A program made the position numbers and the translations under genes. This document shows positions 22,397 to 34,869 of a stretch of DNA of 64,000 bases, piece after piece. The DNA is from Zeugodacus cucurbitae (Eukaryota > Arthropoda > Insecta > Diptera > Tephritidae), in the NCBI RefSeq assembly GCF_028554725.1, contig NC_071668.1, positions 73,463,719 through 73,527,718 on the forward strand. Reading direction: 5' to 3'. The notes below the pieces were generated by a model. That model was not told the DNA's origin. It did not search any database and saw only the letters and a program-made list of their open reading frames with translations. Numbering within the stretch: position 1 is the first letter of the stretch; the number at the start of each line of letters is the position of its first letter.

Positions 22397-23312
22397 AACA
22401 AGTAAGGAAAGGCTAAGTTCGGGTGCAACCGAACATTTTATACTCTCGCAATTTATTGATATATTTTTATTAAGATAACATACAATTTGACCCAATTTGA
22501 AAATCCTATAATTAGGTATATGAGAGCTGGGGGAAGTTACATTATTAGAAGAAAAATATTTCCTCTAAATTAAATAAAGATACCTGAGAGATTAACCCAA
22601 ATTTTCGGTGAAAAATTACCATGGGGCACTGAATTCTTAATATTCGATATTCGGAGTTTTGAAAAGTTATAGTCCGATTTCGACAATTTTTTCACAAGTG
22701 ATGCCACAGATCATATACAGTATTTGTGTAAAGTTTTATTTCGCTTTCTTTATTGGTTCCTTATGTATATATATTATAAAGTGAAGGAATAAGATGGAGT
22801 TCAAAATTGAGTTACATGGGAAGTTGTCGTGGTTGTGAACCGATTTCATTCATTTTCCACACGTGTCATCAGGGTGTCGAGAAAATATTATATACCAAAT
22901 TTAATTCGAATCCGTCGAGTAGTGTCTGAGATAAGGTTTTTGACCCATAAGTGGGCGATGCCACGCCCATTTGCCATTTTGTAAAAAAATCTGAGTGCAG
23001 CTTCCTTCTGCAATTTCTTCTGTAAAATTTAGTATTTCTCACGTGTTTCGTTAGTGAGATAACCCACTTTTAGTAATTTTCAACCTAACCTTTGTATGGG
23101 AGGTGGGCGTGGTTATTATCCGATTTCTTGCATTTTTAGAATGTATAAGTAAATAGCTAAAAGAAACGACTGCAGAAAGTTTGGTTCATATAGCTTTATT
23201 GTTTTGCGAGATATATACAAATAACCGACTTGGGGGCGGGGCCACGCCCACTTCCCCAAAAAAAATCTCATCCAACTATGCCCCTTCTTAGTGCGATCCT
23301 TTGTTCCAAATT
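22397..23312 (-). repeat. Interspersed repeat family A, copy 2 (5'-truncated)
   Basis: Reverse orientation: tail ACAAGTAAGGAAAGGCTAAG, hairpin GTTCGGGTGCAACCGAAC (22417-22434), then TATACTCTCGCAA. The body contains GTGGGCGATGCCACGCCCAT, GGTGGGCGTGGTTATTATCC and GGGGCGGGGCCACGCCCAC, as in copies 4 and 6. The left-end section with CCGTCCGTC is missing. Confidence 0.88.
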
Positions 23313-24084
23313 TAAATTTTTATTAAAAAATATATATTTAAAGTATATAGTCAACAAATATTTGTTATAAATGATTTAGAAAAAAATTTAAAGTTCTTCG
23401 ATATCTGCTATTTGAACCAACGAAGCAACAACTATCCAGTTGAGTGCTAATAATGGCTTAAAAGTTATCAAATATTTCATCAAAAGCGCTTGGCTTGTAT
23501 AATATATGCCTGCCACAGTATGTATGTGTGTTTGTTAACAATTCGTAAGCCTTGAAAAAGTATTAAAATCAACAGATTTTTATGTTTAACATGAAAAATC
23601 AGCAAATAATAAACAAACGGAGTATTTGTTAATCCAATTTGTACACACAAATATACGTAACGCAGTTTTTTGTTTTAACTACTTGCTATATTAGCATTAT
23701 ACAATAACACTACCATACAAACATACACCGAAATTGTGGCAATTGAATTTGTGCAACAAAATGTGGCAGCCACATATGTTATACATTTCAAAATATTGTC
23801 TCTGTGTGTGTTTCGATGCGCTGCGGGAAGTTATTATAAATAAATTGTTTATTTGTTGCTTGCTCTCTTGTGTAATACATTGTTATATTTTATTAAATAT
23901 TGATTAACTTTATTTATTTTATTTAATATAAGCATATTTTGCATTTTTTAGTTGCAACAACGCATGTTGTTCTGTGAATTAATTTTAACTATGGCAATGA
24001 ATGTGTTATTGTATATGCCTGTGGTGATTTCATCATTTATTTTATGTGATAGACAACACATACATCTATATATATATGTATATA
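23313..24084. other. Intron sequence, nothing recognised
   Basis: AT-rich sequence between repeat copy 2 and the Helitron at 24085. Confidence 0.5.
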
Positions 24085-25830
24085 CTAGCTGATCCCGCAG
24101 TCGTTGCCCTGCGTGAAATTATTTGTTTTTAAAAGAATATTAAGTTGAATTGATATTGTATTGAAAAGCATTTATTTGCGATTTTTCTACATTTTTTCAA
24201 TGTAACGCAGCTTGATAAACAACTTTTTGGTTTTTTTTTTTCTACCGGTGCGTAAATGTGAAATGGTTTTCCAACTCGTGAACACTCCACGTATATAATC
24301 CATGTGCAAAACATTACATTTCCAGATTTATAAATGTTCTCAATGGAAACTGAATATGTTTGAACTGAAATGGCAAATCGTTGGAGTTTAAAGGAATTCG
24401 TGGAATCAAGCATTCTGTCCCTTTCAAAATTCTTGCAACTATTACATTATTCGATAGTTGCGTCACAATCAGTCGGATTCAATTACACGGTTTCGGCGCA
24501 TTATAATGGCAAATCCAACTTTGAGACGCAAAGGATGCGGTGACTTGTCAGGCAAATTCAGAGAATTTAGAAATTCCACTGAATAATTCACGGCTTCGTA
24601 TTCATTTTCAACACTTCATTTTCGATCGATTTGTACGAACACAAATTTCCCAGAATTTGACTAGTATAATTTAAGTCATCATTGAAACGTATAATTTAAG
24701 TCATCGACATCGGTATTTTCGGCAGCTAAAATTGCGCGTGCACTCAACCAATCGTAGTTACGATAATTTTGGCAAATGTTCGGATTGATATCAAATCATT
24801 AGAAGTATCAACCGGAATTTGCCCATTTCCCATTCCTTGAATATCTTCTGCGATGCTATCTTGTTGCAGGAACATTCGTATATTCATGGTCAATCGTATG
24901 GTTTTCACGAGTCGCCACAAATACGATGACTTGAAAGATGCGTTCAATTCGTCCGCCACTGTTGATTTCGAAATAACAGGAAGTGTTTGTCAAAATTCGC
25001 CTGATAACAGAAGCACTACGCCACCAAAGCGACCAGTTATTATTCCACAGATCTTTCATAACTGATTGCTTCGAAATGACAAACAGGTTTTTCATTGATT
25101 TGCATGTTTGACGGAAGCTTCAGTACCGAATGTGCGTTTTTTCCAACTTCTAGTAGCGTTGCAGCAATTCCAGTAGATGCGAGAGCCAACACAATTCCAT
25201 TTTGAGATCGTATTTTTGCCAGTTCCGCCGAGCGCATCAAATAGTCCACTGTTTCCATCATTGGCAGTCTTCATCAATTCATCATAGGCACTTTTTTGGC
25301 GCTGGCATATGAATTTCAGTCAAAAGTTTGCCACTCATAAGCAAACACAAATCTTCAATCACACCAATGTTTCATTATAGATGTCATCGTCCATTTGCAA
25401 TTCTGAATTCTCTGTTACCACTTTCCCGAGTATTCCATTTTTTTTTGGATAAATAGATCAGAAAAATAAATTAAAAAAAAAAAAAATTTATTGAAATTTT
25501 AGAAATTATTAGTTATCACAAAAACGGTACTCACGGACTTTTTTTAGATCATTAAAGTAGAAATAATTCTTTCATACATAACTTTTATGTATCTTGAACC
25601 GCTTTCGCAGCGCAAGGAACGGAAGCCCTCAAAGATAAAAAATTTCCCCCGTTTTTTACACATTTACCACTGTTTCTTCGCTCCTATTGCAGCGTGATAC
25701 TATATAGCCTATAGCCTTCCTCGATAAATGGACCATCCAACACAAAAAGAATTATTCAATTCGAACCAGTAGTTTCGGAGATTAGCGCGTTCAAACAAAC
25801 AAACTCTTCAGCTTTATAATATTAGTATAG
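24085..25830 (-). mobile_element. Helitron with decayed helicase
   Basis: On the minus strand it starts TCTATACTAATATTATAAAG (25830) and ends with the stem-loop CGCAG-GGCAACGA-CTGCG followed by GGATCAGCTAG (24085). Flanking bases are A and T, the Helitron target. Minus-strand fragments in several frames match the C-terminal Pif1-like helicase of Helitron RepHel proteins: the Walker A-like GGTGKN (about 25225), IRSQNGIVLALASTGIAATL, KLPSNMQINEKPVC, ADELNASFKSSYLWRLVKT, IRLTMNIRM, and near the 3' end CSRVGKPFHIYAP. Frameshifts and gaps separate these. The Rep nuclease domain is not present. Confidence 0.92.
24129..25277 (-). pseudogene. Helitron Pif1-like helicase, broken
   Basis: Order along the minus strand: Walker A region (25277-25200), motif with ALASTGIAATLLE (25205-25160), LKLPSNMQINE (25135-25090), a stretch with WWRSASVIRRILTNTSCY and VVFVATRENH in shifted frames, ADELNASFKSSYLWRL (24956-24910), TMNIRMFLQQDSIAEDIQGM (24890-24830), and the C-terminal VECSRVGKPFHIYAP (about 24295-24240). 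A complete helicase domain is over 500 residues; about two thirds remain, in at least four frames. Confidence 0.87.
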
Positions 25831-26112
25831 ATATGTAAAATAATATGTATAGCAAGATAATGATAAATATTATGTAGAAAATAAATATCCAAATTTTATC
25901 ACAAAATAAATTTCGGTACTTTGACTTTGAGTTTGGCAAAGGTTAAATAACAATCAGAGCTAATCAAATTTTATAGAAGCTAAATTGTAATTTAATGAAA
26001 ATGCTGTTGGTCTATTAGTAATGTGGGTGGTACGAGTCTTTGCTTAAACAAGAAATGAGCCAAAAAATACTTGAAATTTATTTTTTGAAAATAATATATT
26101 TTTTTTTGAATA
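25831..26112. other. Spacer between two Helitrons
   Basis: 282 bp of AT-rich sequence separating two Helitrons in opposite orientation, 5' end facing 5' end. Confidence 0.6.
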
Positions 26113-27118
26113 TCTTAATATATAAAAATTCAGTGTCCGTGCGTATGTTCCGAATGAACTCAAAAATGAGTCAACTGATATTCATGAAAGTTGGCATATA
26201 TGTACATGTAATTTGGTCCAACTTAGATGATAGGATTGTTGTTATTCAAATTAATTGTCTCCATAATTAATAATTAACATTTTGTTTTACTTCTAATTTA
26301 CAGTTACATATGTATGTATGTACATAAATATAATATAAAAATGAATTGCTGTTCGTTTGTCTCGCAAAAAGTCGAGAACGGCCAAACCGATCTGGCTAAT
26401 TTTAGTCTTGAAATATTCGTGGAAGCCCAGGAAAAGATTAGAGAGTGAGTAAATATGGAAAAATTGCGAGGAAGATAATAATCAGAGAATTTTTTTCGAG
26501 TTGACAAGAAAAATATAAAAAGAGAAAACAAAAAAATTATATTTTGAAGGTTGTAATTGTTGCTTTGTTAAAATATGTTTGTTATTGTTCAATTGTATAA
26601 GGTTGTGTCGATTGCCCAAAAGAATTTGGAACAAATAAGGAAAGGCTTAGTTCGGGTCCAACCGAATATTTTATACTCTTTCAATTTATTGATGTAATTT
26701 TATTAAGATAACATACAATTTGACCCATATATTCGGCAGACAATATCAAATTGCGATTATAGAAGCAGTTGGGAATGGTAGGGCCTCAGTTGACACCTCG
26801 ATGATGAATAAATGCTAAATGGCTGAATGAATTACCTATTTTGGTAGTAAAAAACAAATATATCGATGACAAGTTAGAATTTCGGTCCAGGAGAGTTGAC
26901 ACATCTACAAACCAGGATTACGTAGTCAATTATCCCAAACTATTTAAAATTGCTTGTACTATCACCAATCACCTTGCAATTAAAAGTAGTGTGCGTTGTA
27001 ATCATGCTGCTTAACATAAATCAACCCCGAGTAATCAATATCGTCCCCACAGCCAAGATTGGACCAACTTAATTTAATGTATATCTTACCCACAACAACG
27101 TGTGGCCGGGTCTGCTAG
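26113..27118 (+). mobile_element. Non-autonomous Helitron with nested repeat
   Basis: Starts TCTTAATATATAAAAATTC preceded by A, and ends CCACA-ACAACG-TGTGG stem-loop, CCGGGTCTGCTAG, followed by T (27119). The internal phrases GAACGGCCAAACCGATCTGG and GAAATATTCGTGGAAGCCC are common in insect Helitron 5' regions. A fragment of repeat family A (26634-26729, reverse orientation) has inserted into it, or was captured. No helicase remains. It differs in ends from the minus-strand copies at 18767 and 24085, so at least two subfamilies are present. Confidence 0.88.
26634..26729 (-). repeat. Interspersed repeat family A, copy 3 (3' end only)
   Basis: AATAAGGAAAGGCTTAGTTC, hairpin TTCGGGTCCAACCGAA, TATACTCTTTCAA, then TTTATTAAGATAACATACAA as in copy 2. 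Only the terminal 96 bp are left, inside the Helitron. Confidence 0.85.
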
Positions 27119-29275
27119 TTTAATATAAATATTTAAGATTGATTGAGATTGAGATTAAGATATGGTTGTATCAATATTAGCAGTTTAAATTGATATATAT
27201 ATATCCTAATAATATTTCTAATTAAGTGGATAAGTCTATGTAAAATAGAAAAGTAATCTATTTTTTTCTCGATAAACTGAAAATATTGTATGTTGAGCGT
27301 GTACTGACAAGAGTAAAAATATCTCGAATAATGACGAAGTTACAGCTAATATAATGACCGCTTCATACTCCGAGTGAGTATGATAAAACTGTTTACATTG
27401 TTGACCGATTTGTCTGAAATTTAGTGAGGCCTTTTTATCGGTACCGAAAATTTCATTTATTTTACATTCACTCTCCTTTCCTTTTTGGGGTCAAAAATGT
27501 CAAATTAAAAGAGCTCTAAGTTCTGACTTCTTTCAACAGCTTATTTTAAACTACTACTTTCCGTTAGTATGTCCTAAATACACACTTGATTTGTTTTTGC
27601 GTCTGGTGAATATTTGATAAGTGCTAAATTAGCGCAGTTTGATACTCCGCATCAAAGACAGCAGACAAAAAATTATCCTAAGCCGCCATTTTGAAAGAAA
27701 AAAAATGTGCACTCTTGAAATATTCAATAATTTTGTGTTAAAGCTTACAAAGAATACAATTATTTTATCACCTTTAAAAATGTTGTGAAGAAATTAACGA
27801 TTTTTGAGCTTTTACATTAACTTCGCCCTTAAGGGCGCCCTTTCTAAAAATTACGAAAAAATTGCTTTTTTTTTGTAATTTTCGTTTCAAAATTTTACAC
27901 AGTCTTCTAAACTATATTTCCGAGTACTTAATCAAAGCTTTTTTAACGATTAAAAATGTTGTATAAAACACTTTAAGACCAAAAATATGGCAAAAAATCA
28001 ATTTTTGTTTGTTTTGTATTCCTTCGATTAATTACAAGATTATACATTCCTTTAACGAAATCCCTTTGTTTTTTTTTTCATTTCAGTTGATCCACTTCAG
28101 CGATACAGTGGTCACCGCAAAATTCCGTTTTGGGAGCCGTTCTTGGAGATATGCTGTAACAGCTTCAAAAACTGTTATTATTGCAAATTAAAACTTATTC
28201 AATACTCTTCAGAGTTACCATATGCTCAAATTCTTCGAATAATAAATTTAGAAGTTTTCACTAGAAACATGTTTGAAAACCCTCATTTTTTAGGGCTCCT
28301 ATCTAGATGTTACCTCTCAATAATTAACCATTAGTTCAATAATATATCAAGAATTTTACTCTTGACGAAAAGTGTGAAGGCGCATTTGAATATTATACGA
28401 GGCCGGTGCTTTGAACTGTGACTTGTCTGTTTCGATGACAGTCGTGGGTAATAATGTGGAGCTACTGGAGATTCATATGTATGCTCACATAAGGATTGAA
28501 TTGGATTACGTTAAGTGGTTGTCTGTCGACGCAATTCGGCCTTGAGGAGACCAATTTGACACCACCGGGATTAGAATCTCTTCACACTATTAATTCATTT
28601 TTGAAGCACCCTCTGGTCTTGATAAAATTCAATAAATCATTTAGTTTAGTCAAATTCTGCCACATCATCGAGGAAATCGCGTTCGATAGTTTTGATTTTT
28701 TAGAAAGTCGTACATCTGCATAAAAGATTACTCGCACATAAGAATTACTCTTAAGCAAATATTTGACAATGCTTGATTTATTAGATGTCAGCTTTTAAGC
28801 TTAAATGAACTATCTTTGCAGTCCAGGTTAGCTCCACATTTAATATCAGGCATGTAAATTCATATGAACCGGATACTAATGACCTCTTAATAAATACACA
28901 CGAGATATATGGGTGTGCCACACTTAGCTATGCATTTAACTCAATTGAAATGTGTATTAATCTTTGATCAAAATCTACAGTTAAATGAAAATCTCACTTA
29001 ACGCTTGAATTAACTATGCATATAACAGTACATATGCATACGTGTAAATCATCATTTCCATGTGTGTATTTATAGTCAAATATGACTTGCATATACAGCT
29101 GCAGCGTTTAGTTAACAACTAACAGCAATTACTAACTAATAATTAAATTTCACTTCTGCTTAAATAATTCCGTTTCAAATTTCCGCAACAAATCTTACGC
29201 TACAAATGCACAACGGTAGTTATGAAATAAATGTATATATATATTTATATGTGTCTATATATAAATATGTGTATA
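27119..29275. other. Intron sequence, possible element at 27440-28330
   Basis: AT-rich. The part from about 27440 to 28330 (CCCTTAAGGGCGCCCTTTC, GCCGCCATTTTGAAAG, GATACAGTGGTCACCG) differs in composition and resembles noncoding parts of DNA transposons, but no inverted ends were found. The remainder is featureless. Confidence 0.4.
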
Positions 29276-29277
29276 TA

Positions 29278-29974
29278 CGAGGGCTGCTATATATATTTCT
29301 GGCCTAGGCAACACTAAGTGTTGCCAGGTGCAATCTGACATTTCCATTGGAAAGTTTGACATTTTTTAGCATAACATCACTCAGAACGTTTTGTCATTTA
29401 ATCGTGAATTGTTTTATTTACAGGGAATTAAAAAATTCATCTCGGCCAAAAAATGGAATTAACTCGTGAACATTTTCGTGCGATCATTTTTCACAACTTT
29501 CGATGTGGATTATCGCGACAAGAGTGCATCGATGAACTAAAATCTTTGTATGGCTATGAAGCACCATCCTATAGCACTGTGAAAAACTGGTACAACGAAT
29601 TCAATCGTGGCCGACGCTCGCTCAAAGACGAATTCCGCGAAGGTCGTCCAAAAACAGCCGTTGTGCCAGAAAACATCGATGCCGTACGTGAACTGATAAT
29701 GCAAGACCATCATGTAACATACCTTCAGATAGAGGCATGCCTATGCATTTCTCCCACCAGCATACATTCGATATTGCATGAAAAAAAGGTTTGCTCTCGT
29801 TGGATCGCGCACAATTTGACAATCGCTCAAAAAAAGTGCTTCGAAAATTGGTTTGAGCGCATGCAAAAGTGTATAAATCTTGATGGAGAATATTTTGAAA
29901 AACAATAAAACCATTTTCGTTGATAAATATTCCGATTTTCATTATTAGGCCAGAAATATATATAGCAGCCCTCG
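29278..29974 (+). mobile_element. Internally deleted mariner with perfect TIRs
   Basis: Perfect 27-bp inverted ends (CGAGGGCTGCTATATATATT and 7 more bases) at 29278-29304 and 29948-29974, flanked by the TA duplication at 29276-29277 and 29975-29976. The 697-bp element keeps the promoter-side leader, the DNA-binding half of the transposase and its last residues; the catalytic core is deleted (a complete mariner is about 1.3 kb). Ends and remaining frame are nearly undamaged, so it is young and could be mobilised by an intact relative. Confidence 0.96.
29453..29908 (+). pseudogene. Mariner transposase, in-frame deletion of catalytic core
   Basis: Open frame of 151 residues. Residues 1-110 form the paired helix-turn-helix DNA-binding region: MELTREHFRAIIFHNFRCG, TVKNWYNEFNRGR, LKDEFREGRPKT, VTYLQIEACLCISPTSIHSI. 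Linker residues CSRWIAHNLTIAQKK follow to about 128. The sequence then jumps to CFENWFERMQKCINLDGEYF, the C-terminal end, so roughly 190 residues with all three catalytic Asp are missing while the frame is kept. Such a product could bind TIRs without cutting. Family: DD34D mariner. Confidence 0.94.
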
Positions 29975-29976
29975 TA

Positions 29977-31796
29977 TGTATGTTTGTTTATATAGAGCTG
30001 CTTTGGCAAATTAATCCGCAAGTCAGTAAATGTATGCACACATGTGAAATTCTATTACAACCAGTTGATATTAAGTTTTAAAGGCAATAACTTAGTAATA
30101 ACTAAGTGAATACAGAGAAAGAGAGAGGGGAAGAAAGAGACAGTACTGCAGAGTTGTAGTGTAATCGCATTCAACTTTGATATTCTGTAATTTTATTTAT
30201 AACTCAAGTTCCGCACACACATATGTATTTCTATATATGTAAGCAAGTATCCTTTAATCTTTATTTCGTTTGGCATAAATCCATGCTGTAGTTGCAGAGA
30301 CACTAGCATATATATATATATATATATCTTTATATGCTTGTTGCAATATTGCAATCAAATGTTGCACATCAATCCCGGCTTGCCGAGAATGCAGCGGGAT
30401 TTTCTATAAGAATTTTTTATGCAGATTTATGTAGTTGTTGTTGTTGGTTGCATATCGAAACACATGCATTTGGAAGCAACTACTGAGCTATGCAAGCCGT
30501 TAGCCGGTGATGCTGCTCGATTTATGCACAACACAACACAACACAAACACACTTGAATTTATACACACACACACACACACAGATGAGTGTTGCAGAACTG
30601 AAAAAGTACAAAGCAGTGAAAGAGCAATGCATTCAATATGAGCAGCAGCAGCAACAGTTATAAAAGTAGGTAAATCTGAAGTTGCCAATAGTTGTCGTTG
30701 TAGCAGCAGTGCTAGAGTATTTCTATCATTCATTGTTGCCACTATACTGCCGTATTGATATATACCAGACTTGCTGGCAGTATTGTTGCAACAGCAGTAA
30801 CGGAAATATGCATCGAGCAAACACAATTATATCCGGTTGCTTGCATTTCTATGCAACTTCCGCTTGCAAACTAACCGACACGCTAGCTATCTATGCTATC
30901 TATGTGTGTGTATAAATATATATAAGTGCAGTTGTCCAACTGACGTGTTGACTCCACATCTGCTCACTGACTGCTCGTCTATAGCTGATAGCAACAAATA
31001 TGCTTGTGTCTATAAATATGTACTCACTTGTGCCTCACAGCCAACTCAAACTCAGATACCAACCAACGTCCATTTTGCCTTTGCATGCTCCCAAAGCGTT
31101 GCAAGTCATTGCGTTGCGCATCGATTTCATTGCAATGGGTATTCTGTGCAAACAAGCGCGTAAAAATATTTGCATTTGGGATTCTTTTGCCAATTTTTTC
31201 CCGATTTCTTTAGTTTTTGGCTTGGAAATGAAAGGCGGAAACGGAAGGAAAAACGAAAAGCTATACGAAGCGTAGAAAAATCGTAATTGTAATTGTAAAT
31301 TATGCAAGAGGGGCCGTGTGCAACAGCGCTGGCTAGTGCTTGGACTGTAGGCATGCCTGAGTGTGTGCGTGCAAATACATATATTTGTGTTTGCTTGGTA
31401 ATATCTGTTGAATTGTTTGGCTTAATTTTTGTAGTTGCAGCAGCTCTAATTTGGCTTATGTGATTTAATTTTCATTTATATGAAATTCATTTGCTTTCTT
31501 ACAACCTTTGGGCGTAATCCAAGCAAAAGCGGAATATAATAACCAAAAGTAAAAATAATACTGTTCAAATATTTGAGCTTCATAGGCAATTTAAAAAGGA
31601 GTCTGGCCTTTATGTATATAATATCTTTTCTATTTGAGGGAATTTTTAATGCTAGGATTAGATTTATTCAAAAACCAACAACAATTGTGTAAAGAGGGGA
31701 ATAATTAAGAGTTAGGTACATGTGAGAACTGAATTTGAGAGTCCTTGGATTAATGGATTTTACAAGTTTTCTATTATTTTATGGAATATAAATTTT
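29977..31796. other. Intron sequence with simple repeats
   Basis: Contains an AT run (30309-30328), an AC run (30563-30582) and AGC-type triplets near 30640. Overlapping open frames on both strands around 30500-31350 share no motif with known proteins. Confidence 0.5.
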
Positions 31797-33204
31797 TATA
31801 CTCTCGCAACAAAATTTGCTAAGAGAGTATTATAGTTTTGTTCACATAACTGTTGTTTGTAACACCCATCAGGGTGACGAGTAAAGTTCAAATCCGGATG
31901 TCTATCTGTCTGTTCGTCCGTCCGTCCGTCCGTCTGTGCAAGCTGTAACTTGAGTAAAAATTAAGATGTCTTGATGAAACTTGGCACACTTGTTTCTTGG
32001 CACCGTAGAAGGTTGCAAAATCGGACCACTGCCGCGCCCACAAAATGGCGAAAACTGAAAACACATAAAGTGCCATAAATAAAGTTATAAAAGCAAAATT
32101 TGGTACAAAGGATCGAACTATGAAGGGGCATGGATGTAATTTTCTTGTGGAAGTGGGCATGGTCCGCCCCCAAATCGGTTTTTTGTATATATAACGTAAG
32201 CCAATAACGCTATATAAACCAAACTTTCTGCAGTCGTTTCTTTTAGCCGTTCCTTATACAGTTCAAAAATGAAAGAAATCGGATAACAACCACGCCCACC
32301 TCCCATACAAAGGTTAGGTTGAAAATTACTAAAAGTGGGTTAACTCACTAACGAAAAACGTCAGAAATTTTACAGAAGAAATAGCAGAAGGAAGCTGCAC
32401 TGAGATTTTTTTTACAAAATGGAAAATGGGCGTGGCATCGCCCACTTATGGGTCAAAGAGCATATCTCAGAAACTACTCGACAGATTTCAATGAAATTTG
32501 GTATATAACACTAACTTGACACCCTGATAACATAACATAAAAATGGGCGAAATCGGTTCTCAACCACGACTACTTTCCATATAACTCAATTTTGAATTAC
32601 TTCTGATTCCTTCACTTTATAATGTATACACAAGGAACCAATGAAGATGGCGGAATAAAACTTTACACAAATAGTGCATATCATCTCTGGCTTCACTTGT
32701 GAAAGAATTGTCGAAAACGGACTATAACTTTTCAAGTCCCCAGATATCGAACATGTTGAGCTCAGCGCCTAAGGGTAAATTTTAATCGAAAATATGGGTA
32801 AATCTCTCAGATTATTTAATGTAATTCAGAGGAAATGGTTTTCTTCTAATAGTGTGTCTCTTTTCCAAAAATTATTAAAATTGGGTCATAACATCTCCTA
32901 GCTCCCATATACTTAATTATAGGTTTTTCAAAAATACGGTGGGCTTTATTCCGCATATATGTATTGGTAAATATGTGAGATATCTTAGCAAAATTAAGTG
33001 AGTGCTGGTGAAAATGAATGAAATCGGTTCAGGAATTACCTCAGCTCAGGCTCATATACTATATATGACGATTTTCGTTATTCTATTAAACTTTATGCCG
33101 AATTTATGGGTAAATTTGTGTGTTATGTAAATAAAATTTCTTCAATAAATTTCGGGAGTATAAAATGTTCAGTTACTTCCGAACTTAGCCCTTCCTTACT
33201 TGTT
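31797..33204 (+). repeat. Interspersed repeat family A, copy 4 (most complete)
   Basis: Left end TATACTCTCGCAACAAAATT with the inverted GCTAAGAGAGTATTATAG, then GTTTTGTTCACATAACTG, the CCGTCCGTCCGTCCGTC run (31918-31935), several GCGTGGC/GCCCAC boxes, and the right end GGGAGTATAAAATGTTC, hairpin remnant GTTCAGTTACTTCCGAAC, tail TTAGCCCTTCCTTACTTG. At 1408 bp it is a useful reference for the family. No coding capacity on either strand. Confidence 0.9.
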
Positions 33205-34457
33205 ATAAATAAATTTGCAATCGGATGGAGATATGAATAACACTTTTGGGTATGTCTGATGTCTTGGAAAAATTGCTTGCAGCAAAATTAATGACATTCT
33301 TTGTACAAACCCTGTTTCTCTCACCTTTTCTCAGCAATTTTTATTTATTTTTAGTGAAAAATTAGATGCAAAGTTATTATATCTTATGGACAGAAGTGAA
33401 ATACTGAAAAAAGCCAGGGCTTCATCGACTTTATGCAATCATAGAAAGCTTCACCCCACCATCTTTGTGCCAATATTTATATATTTCACATTAAAAGTGA
33501 TTTATTCAATTAAATTTAAATATTTTGTGCTCCATATACCAACATTTAACTATTTTCGATAATCTGCCTAGAGTTTGCACGATTTGTTGTGTTAGTAGGT
33601 CATTTCCTGCAGTCGTTTGCAGTCACTTGCAGAGACTGAGGCTGAGTGCGCGGCAGAAGCGCGTAGTAACGTCTAGACCGGAAAACGCTAGTAGCATTTT
33701 AAGTGTTGTCTTTTATTTATGTACTATAGGAAAATATATAGGACTCGAAATGCAATCGATAATTAAAATTTTCGCAATTTAAAAATATTTCAATAGCAAA
33801 TAGATAATACATAGCATAGAAAAAAATTAAATAAATTTGGAGAAAATACTAAAAATCACTAAGAAATATCTTCAATATAAATAAAATCTAATTTTCAAGT
33901 GGTTTTCCATACCAATTGACGCTACTACAAGTTGCTAGCTCAAAATATGTCGACTACACGGCGTATGAGTAACAGATTTATTCATATTTTATACACTTGC
34001 CATTAAATGAGGAAATAGAGTATAGAATATTGTACTTTACACGTAAAACTCATGTACACTGCAACAACAACAGTTTACTATACACATAGTTTTGCCAATT
34101 TGATAGTCGCGACGGTGTCTACAGGGCGTATGAGTTATGCTAAAAAATCCATTAAACTTTGTAGATGAGTTGCAAGCAGACAAGCTGCTGCTAACTGAAT
34201 GCAAATGTTGTGGCTGCAAGTTTCTTCAGTGCTTCTTATACGTGCGATAGCAATCATGCACACTTACACAAATATGTGTAAAGTTTGTGAGAAGACAGTG
34301 CAAAGCGCGTAAATCGCTTTGAGAAGTTCAAAATAAGAAAATGATGTATTCAGAGGCGAGTTAATTCCCTTATGCGGGCTGGTAATGACAGCTGCTGATA
34401 CAGCTGTATGATATAGATTGTTTGTTTGTTATCGAGTCCCTGAGTAGTTTGGAAGTA
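33205..34457. other. Intron sequence with two dispersed motif copies
   Basis: Holds GGCGTATGAGTAAC at 33960-33973 and a two-mismatch copy at 34125-34138, both preceded by CTACA. A small GC-richer island at 33590-33690 has no identified role. Confidence 0.5.
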
Positions 34458-34867
34458 CATTGGATTTTCCATAACTCGAACTCTGGAATTGGCCATAGAA
34501 GTCAAATTTCATACAAATTCCCTTGCATTATTTGAATTTTTGGACCATGATTTATGCAATCCATAAGTATAACATATTTTTTGTACGATATAGAGAGTCT
34601 CTTTTAAAATACTACCTCGATAGTGAAATTTAAAATTTTGAATTATCCCCTGGTCGAAAAGAATGATTTATGGAATGAATTTTGTATGTAATTTTTCTTC
34701 TATTGCCATTTCAAGAGTTCGAGTTATGGAGAACTTCGAATTATAGAAGTTTAAGTTATGGAAGGAAATGTGTATGGAATTTAATTTCTAAACCCTATTG
34801 CCAATTCAGAAGTTCGAATTATGGAGATCTTCGACTTACAGAAGTTCGAGTTATGGAAGTTCCACTG
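34458..34867. mobile_element. pogo/Tigger-like MITE
   Basis: Imperfect inverted ends CATTGGATTTTCCATAACTC at 34458 and CAGTGGAACTTCCATAACTC (reverse complement of the right end at 34867), next to TA on both sides (34456-34457, 34868-34869). CAGTGGAAC...ATAACTCGAA is a pogo-type terminus. The word GTTCGARTTATGGA recurs about six times near the ends, as subterminal repeats. 410 bp, no coding sequence. Confidence 0.78.
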
Positions 34868-34869
34868 TA

